9,860 nucleotides of DNA, taken from positions 1-9,860 of the forward strand of contig SKHR01000206.1 in assembly GCA_007116865.1 (NCBI GenBank), written 5' to 3'. The notes below the pieces were generated by a model. That model saw only the letters and a list, made by a program, of their open reading frames with translations, had not been told where the DNA came from and ran no database searches. The number at the start of each line of letters is the position of its first letter. The first letter of the stretch is position 1. This document shows positions 6,860-9,860 of the stretch, in pieces. Both the position numbers and the translations under genes were made by a program. Source of the DNA: Marinospirillum sp. (GTDB lineage: Bacteria; Pseudomonadota; Gammaproteobacteria; Pseudomonadales; Halomonadaceae).

Positions 6860-7884
6860 GCAGGATCTGATTGAAATGCGCGCCGGCCCTGTCGATAAGC
6901 CCGCGGAGGACTACCGGTCCAGCGGCGGAAAGCGCGGCTAAAGCTGGCCAGGTCTTCGTATCCCAGATGAGCAGCCAGTACGGAAAGGCGAGTCTGCGTG
7001 CTGACCAACTGCTGAACGGCCCAATCTCGTCGTACCTCGTCCTTGATCTGCTGAAACCCCGTGCCCTCAAACTTCAGCTTGCGGGTTAAACTGCGTACCG
7101 ATAAATACAAGGCATCTGCAACCTCTGCCACACTGGCATTCAAACTCTGTCCTCTCAATAACTCCTCTCTGACCTGAGCACTGAGGCGACGCTCACCCAA
7201 TGGAACCTGAATCCAGTCCTGCGGGGCGCGATGCAAAAATGAAGTCAACTGATCTCGAGTCTGGCGCACAGGTTTGTTTAGCCAGTGCGGATCAAAGGCC
7301 AGGCCGGTGAAGGGCTGATCAAATACCCCGCTGACCGGATAAAAAGTTAGATAGTCCACATGCAGATGCGGCCGAGGGTAGGCGCAGGCCAATTGACGCG
7401 GTGTGATTTCTTCTTTGATCAGCCAGGAAGCAATTCCATGAATCAGCTTTAACATCAACTCATGAACCACTACCCGCTCCCCTTGCAGGGCTTGCACTTC
7501 AACCAGCCGCACCCACACCAGCCCTTGTTCATGAACCACTTCACACTGCAAGTCGTCTTGGAGAATATGAAAAAAATGGATGAAGCGATGAAGCGCCACC
7601 TTTAGGGTAGCTGCATCCAGCAACCCCAAACACAGCCATTTAAGGGTGCCACAACGTAATGGGCGTGAAAAAAAACCGGGGGTTTCATCGTCACAGGTCA
7701 CCACCAGAAGGCGATATAGCTGAGCGAATTGTGTCAGGGTGATACGCCCGGAGGAGACCTGCCACAAAAAATCAGGGATGCCGGCTTGTTTGAACACCTG
7801 CTCTGGCACCAGCGGCCTGTGTGCCAGACCGGCAAACAGACGCTGCACCAGCGAAACCGGCAAGGTGGCCGAATGATCCTGCAT
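6856..7884 (-). CDS. AraC-family transcriptional regulator with Arabinose_bd-type sensing domain
   Basis: The 342-aa product has the two-domain layout of OruR-like AraC regulators. An N-terminal ligand-sensing/dimerisation domain spans about residues 10-205, with LVQRLFAGLAHR, SSGRITLTQFAQLYR and LGLLDAATLKVALHRFIHFFHIL. The C-terminal DNA-binding domain has two helix-turn-helix units. The first is at about 250-273 (SVAEVADALYLSVRSLTRKL) and the second at about 299-321, with the AraC signature LAAHLGYEDLASFSRAFRRWTG. It is divergent from the fatty-acyl-CoA ligase gene, which is its most plausible target, and the ligand may be a fatty acid or related compound (inference). Start ATG 7884 has GGAG 7 nt upstream. 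The longer GTG start at 7905 is rejected because the same Shine-Dalgarno would lie inside the gene. Confidence 0.92.
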   Translation of the reverse strand: MQDHSATLPVSLVQRLFAGLAHRPLVPEQVFKQAGIPDFLWQVSSGRITLTQFAQLYRLLVVTCDDETPGFFSRPLRCGTLKWLCLGLLDAATLKVALHRFIHFFHILQDDLQCEVVHEQGLVWVRLVEVQALQGERVVVHELMLKLIHGIASWLIKEEITPRQLACAYPRPHLHVDYLTFYPVSGVFDQPFTGLAFDPHWLNKPVRQTRDQLTSFLHRAPQDWIQVPLGERRLSAQVREELLRGQSLNASVAEVADALYLSVRSLTRKLKFEGTGFQQIKDEVRRDWAVQQLVSTQTRLSVLAAHLGYEDLASFSRAFRRWTGSPPRAYRQGRRAFQSDPA

Positions 7885-8068
7885 AACGTCACTCCAGATT
7901 GGCACAAAATGCTAAATTTATGGCGGATATAGCCAAGTATTCCCTCAGCACTCTACCTAATATGGGGAAGATACAACAAACACAAACACCATTTGATGCT
8001 GAAAACTGGCTTGTTAAGTTAAAAAACGGGCCTCTTGCTCACACCAATAACACAGAAGGACGCACTCC
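7885..8068. promoter_or_regulatory. Divergent intergenic region between AraC regulator and acyl-CoA ligase
   Basis: These 184 bp must hold the promoters of both divergent genes. The half nearer the AraC gene is AT-rich. On the plus strand, TTGATG (7993-7998) with TAAGTT about 16 nt downstream is a possible but poor promoter for the ligase. On the minus strand, a TTGTGT followed 17 nt later by TATTAG (about 7988-7959) is an equally weak candidate for the AraC gene. Such weak boxes would fit activator dependence. The ligase ribosome-binding site AAGGA is at 8056-8060, 8 nt before its ATG. No open reading frame here looks real. Confidence 0.45.
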
Positions 8069-9727
8069 ATGCCCACACCGATTCAACCCAAGGTTCTGCC
8101 TTCCACACCGTCAGCAACCAACCCTGCATTAATGATCGCGGATCTTCTCGACTCAGGGGTTCGCCTGGCGGGAGACAACCCCATTGTCTACCGGGATCAA
8201 AAGCGCCTGAGTTACCGCGAATTTCAAACTCGGGTTCACCAACTGGCTCATTTGCTATCGGCCCAAGGCGTCAAAGCCGGTGATGTCGTCGCGGTACTCG
8301 ACTGGGACAGCCATCGCTATCTGGAATGCTTTTTTGCCATCCCTATGATTGGCGCGGTTTTACATACGGTCAACGTTCGCCTGGCACCGGATCAAATTCT
8401 TTACACCATGGATCATGCCGAAGATGTTTTTGTGATCGTGCATGAAGAGTTCTTGCCACTGATGGAGCCGCTGGCAGAAAAACTGCCACGCGTTCAAAAG
8501 TACCTGCTCTGCCAAGAAGCACCCCAGGCAGTCAATACGCCGCTGCCTCTGGCCGGAGAGTATGAAGCCCTTTTGGCGCAGCAGCCCACCCACTACCCTT
8601 TCCAGCGTTTCGACGAAAATGCGGTGGCTACCCTGTTTTACACCACAGGCACCACGGGACTGCCTAAGGGCGTCTATTTTACTCACCGACAACTGGTGCT
8701 TCACACGCTGACCGAAGCCAATATGCTGCAAATGCCGGGCATCGAGCTGATGAATCGGGATAAGGTCTATATGCCGATCACACCGATGTTTCATGTGCAT
8801 GCCTGGGGGGTGCCTTATACGGCCACACTCATGGGTGCCAAGCAGGTCTATCCGGGGCGTTATGAACCGGAAATGCTGGTCAAGCTGCTGTTAACTGAAA
8901 AGGTCGACTTTTCCCACTGTGTACCCACCCTGCTGAACATGGTTGTCGGAGCAGAAGCCATTCAGAGCGGAAAAATCTCTCTTAAGGGCTGGAAAGTACT
9001 GATCGGCGGCAGCGCCCTTCCCCAGGGCTTAGCGCAAAAAGCCTGGGACCTGGGCATAGATACCCGCAGCGCCTATGGGATGTCGGAAACCTGCCCCCTG
9101 CTGACCGCCGCCATTTTGCCACCCGACATTGATCAGGCTGATTTCGAGGTGCAAAAGCCCTGGCGCTGTAAAACCGGCATTGCGGTGCCTTTAGTTGACC
9201 TGCAGATCGTCAGTGAAAGCGGAGAACCCCAGCCTCATGACGGAGTGAGCGTTGGTGAAGTCCGTGTTCGCGCCCCCTGGTTGACCCAAGCCTACTATAA
9301 AGAAGCGGAACGCAGTGAAGAACTGTGGCAAGACGGCTGGCTGCACACCGGCGATGTGGCAACCATTGATGAGCGAGGGTTTGTACAGATTCGTGATCGA
9401 ATCAAGGATGTGATCAAAACCGGCGGGGAATGGCTGTCTTCGCTGGAGCTGGAAAACATGATCAGTCAGTATCCAGGCATCGCCGAAGTCGCTGTTGTCG
9501 GTGTCGCTGATTCGCGTTGGGGCGAGCGCCCTGTCGCCCTGGTCGTGGCCAGTGATCCAACCAATCCGCCCGAGGCAGAAGGCATCCGTCAACATCTGCA
9601 GCAGTTTGTGGATGCAGGCAAAATCAATAAGTGGGCCATTCCCGAGACACTTTTAATGGTCAACGAAATCCCCAAAACCAGCGTGGGCAAACTCAACAAA
9701 AAGCAGATACGCCAGGAACTGGCTTGA
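8069..9727 (+). CDS. Fatty-acyl-CoA ligase (medium/long-chain, AlkK-like ANL family)
   Basis: This 552-aa AMP-forming enzyme activates a carboxylic acid to an acyl-adenylate and then to the CoA thioester, which feeds beta-oxidation or lipid synthesis. ANL motifs are complete: the P-loop YTTGTTGLPKG (191-201), PMFHVHAWGVPY (239-250), GGSALP (313-318), YGMSET (336-341), WLHTGD (424-429), and the hinge/FACS block RDRIKDVIKTGGEW (442-455). The C-terminal lysine in PKTSVGK is Lys541 and catalyses adenylation. PMFHVHAWG and the TVNVRLAPDQI segment resemble AlkK and related medium-chain ligases rather than FadD of E. coli, which has a different N-terminus. Chain length cannot be fixed from sequence. 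ATG 8069 has AAGGA 8 nt upstream. The divergent AraC-type gene is the likely regulator, and the gene is monocistronic with its own terminator. Confidence 0.94.
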   Translation: MPTPIQPKVLPSTPSATNPALMIADLLDSGVRLAGDNPIVYRDQKRLSYREFQTRVHQLAHLLSAQGVKAGDVVAVLDWDSHRYLECFFAIPMIGAVLHTVNVRLAPDQILYTMDHAEDVFVIVHEEFLPLMEPLAEKLPRVQKYLLCQEAPQAVNTPLPLAGEYEALLAQQPTHYPFQRFDENAVATLFYTTGTTGLPKGVYFTHRQLVLHTLTEANMLQMPGIELMNRDKVYMPITPMFHVHAWGVPYTATLMGAKQVYPGRYEPEMLVKLLLTEKVDFSHCVPTLLNMVVGAEAIQSGKISLKGWKVLIGGSALPQGLAQKAWDLGIDTRSAYGMSETCPLLTAAILPPDIDQADFEVQKPWRCKTGIAVPLVDLQIVSESGEPQPHDGVSVGEVRVRAPWLTQAYYKEAERSEELWQDGWLHTGDVATIDERGFVQIRDRIKDVIKTGGEWLSSLELENMISQYPGIAEVAVVGVADSRWGERPVALVVASDPTNPPEAEGIRQHLQQFVDAGKINKWAIPETLLMVNEIPKTSVGKLNKKQIRQELA

Positions 9728-9734
9728 GATGTCC

Positions 9735-9759
9735 GGGCCGGTCAATCCGGCCCTTTTTT
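9735..9759 (+). terminator. Rho-independent terminator after acyl-CoA ligase
   Basis: The stem GGGCCGG (9735-9741) / CCGGCCC (9747-9753) with loop TCAAT is followed by six Ts (9754-9759), 7 nt past the ligase stop. The last T is also part of the stop codon of the convergent RDD-family gene, so the two gene ends are packed together. Confidence 0.92.
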
Positions 9760-9860
9760 CAGCTTTTTTTGGGAATCACCACCACTTCAGTGCCCGATAA
9801 CAGATCCGGCCAGGTGCGTTTTTCGTGGTTGAAAAATAACCACAGATAACCCAGACCCAG
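9759..9860 (-). CDS. C-terminal end of RDD-family membrane protein, partial
   Basis: The minus strand is open from the window edge to TGA at 9761-9759 and encodes 33 residues. A hydrophobic LGLGYLWLFF segment, the end of a membrane helix, leads into KRTWPDLLSGTEVVVIPKK. This agrees with the usual C-terminus of RDD-family proteins, which has a Y-L-W helix, a T-W-H-D-R-L-S-G-T motif and a short basic tail. The usual His of WHD is Pro here. These are small polytopic inner-membrane proteins of mostly unknown function. The rest of the gene lies beyond the window. Confidence 0.65.
   Translation of the reverse strand: MGLGYLWLFFNHEKRTWPDLLSGTEVVVIPKKS

Noticed and set aside
7899..7914. Sigma-54-like promoter (TTGGCAC followed by GC)
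   Set aside because: The GG and GC elements are only 8 nt apart instead of the required 10, and the -12 element lacks TTGC.
8360..8800. Minus-strand open frame (146 codons) inside the acyl-CoA ligase gene
   Set aside because: It overlaps the conserved P-loop region of the ligase and its translation shows no family features.

Overview
The window looks like chromosomal DNA from a gammaproteobacterium of the Pseudomonadales/Oceanospirillales type. The argB product closely resembles the Pseudomonas-type, arginine-inhibited acetylglutamate kinase. It is preceded by what looks like the 3' end of an algC-type phosphomannomutase gene and followed by slmA. Base composition looks moderate, around 50-55% GC by eye. 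I see no insertion sequence, integrase, tRNA, rRNA or CRISPR array.

Layout. (1) Positions 1-1630, plus strand: tail of algC, then argB and slmA in a tight housekeeping operon, closed by a strong hairpin at the slmA stop codon. (2) Positions 1662-6794, minus strand, transcribed right to left: a four-gene envelope operon. It runs from an ArsR-family repressor to an RND/MMPL inner-membrane transporter, a secreted LolA-like periplasmic protein and an outer-membrane beta-barrel. The genes are 2-22 nt apart with Shine-Dalgarno sequences in or near the preceding gene ends. The operon has its own promoter, with a TTGACA -35 box and a perfect 8-bp inverted repeat around the -10. (3) Positions 6856-7884, minus strand: an AraC-family regulator, divergent across a 184-bp intergenic region from (4) positions 8069-9727, plus strand, a fatty-acyl-CoA ligase that ends in a classic rho-independent terminator. 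(5) Positions 9759-9860, minus strand: the C-terminal end of an RDD-family membrane protein.

How the genes may work together. The most interesting unit is the 1662-6794 operon. Its three structural proteins would span inner membrane, periplasm and outer membrane, which suggests trans-envelope movement of a lipid or other hydrophobic molecule. The cargo cannot be read from sequence. The repressor has two cysteines exactly 66 residues apart at the positions used by SqrR/BigR-type persulfide/redox sensors, so the system may be derepressed by reactive sulfur or oxidants. The neighbouring AraC regulator and acyl-CoA ligase form a conventional fatty-acid activation pair. A functional link between them and the export operon is only a proximity-based inference.
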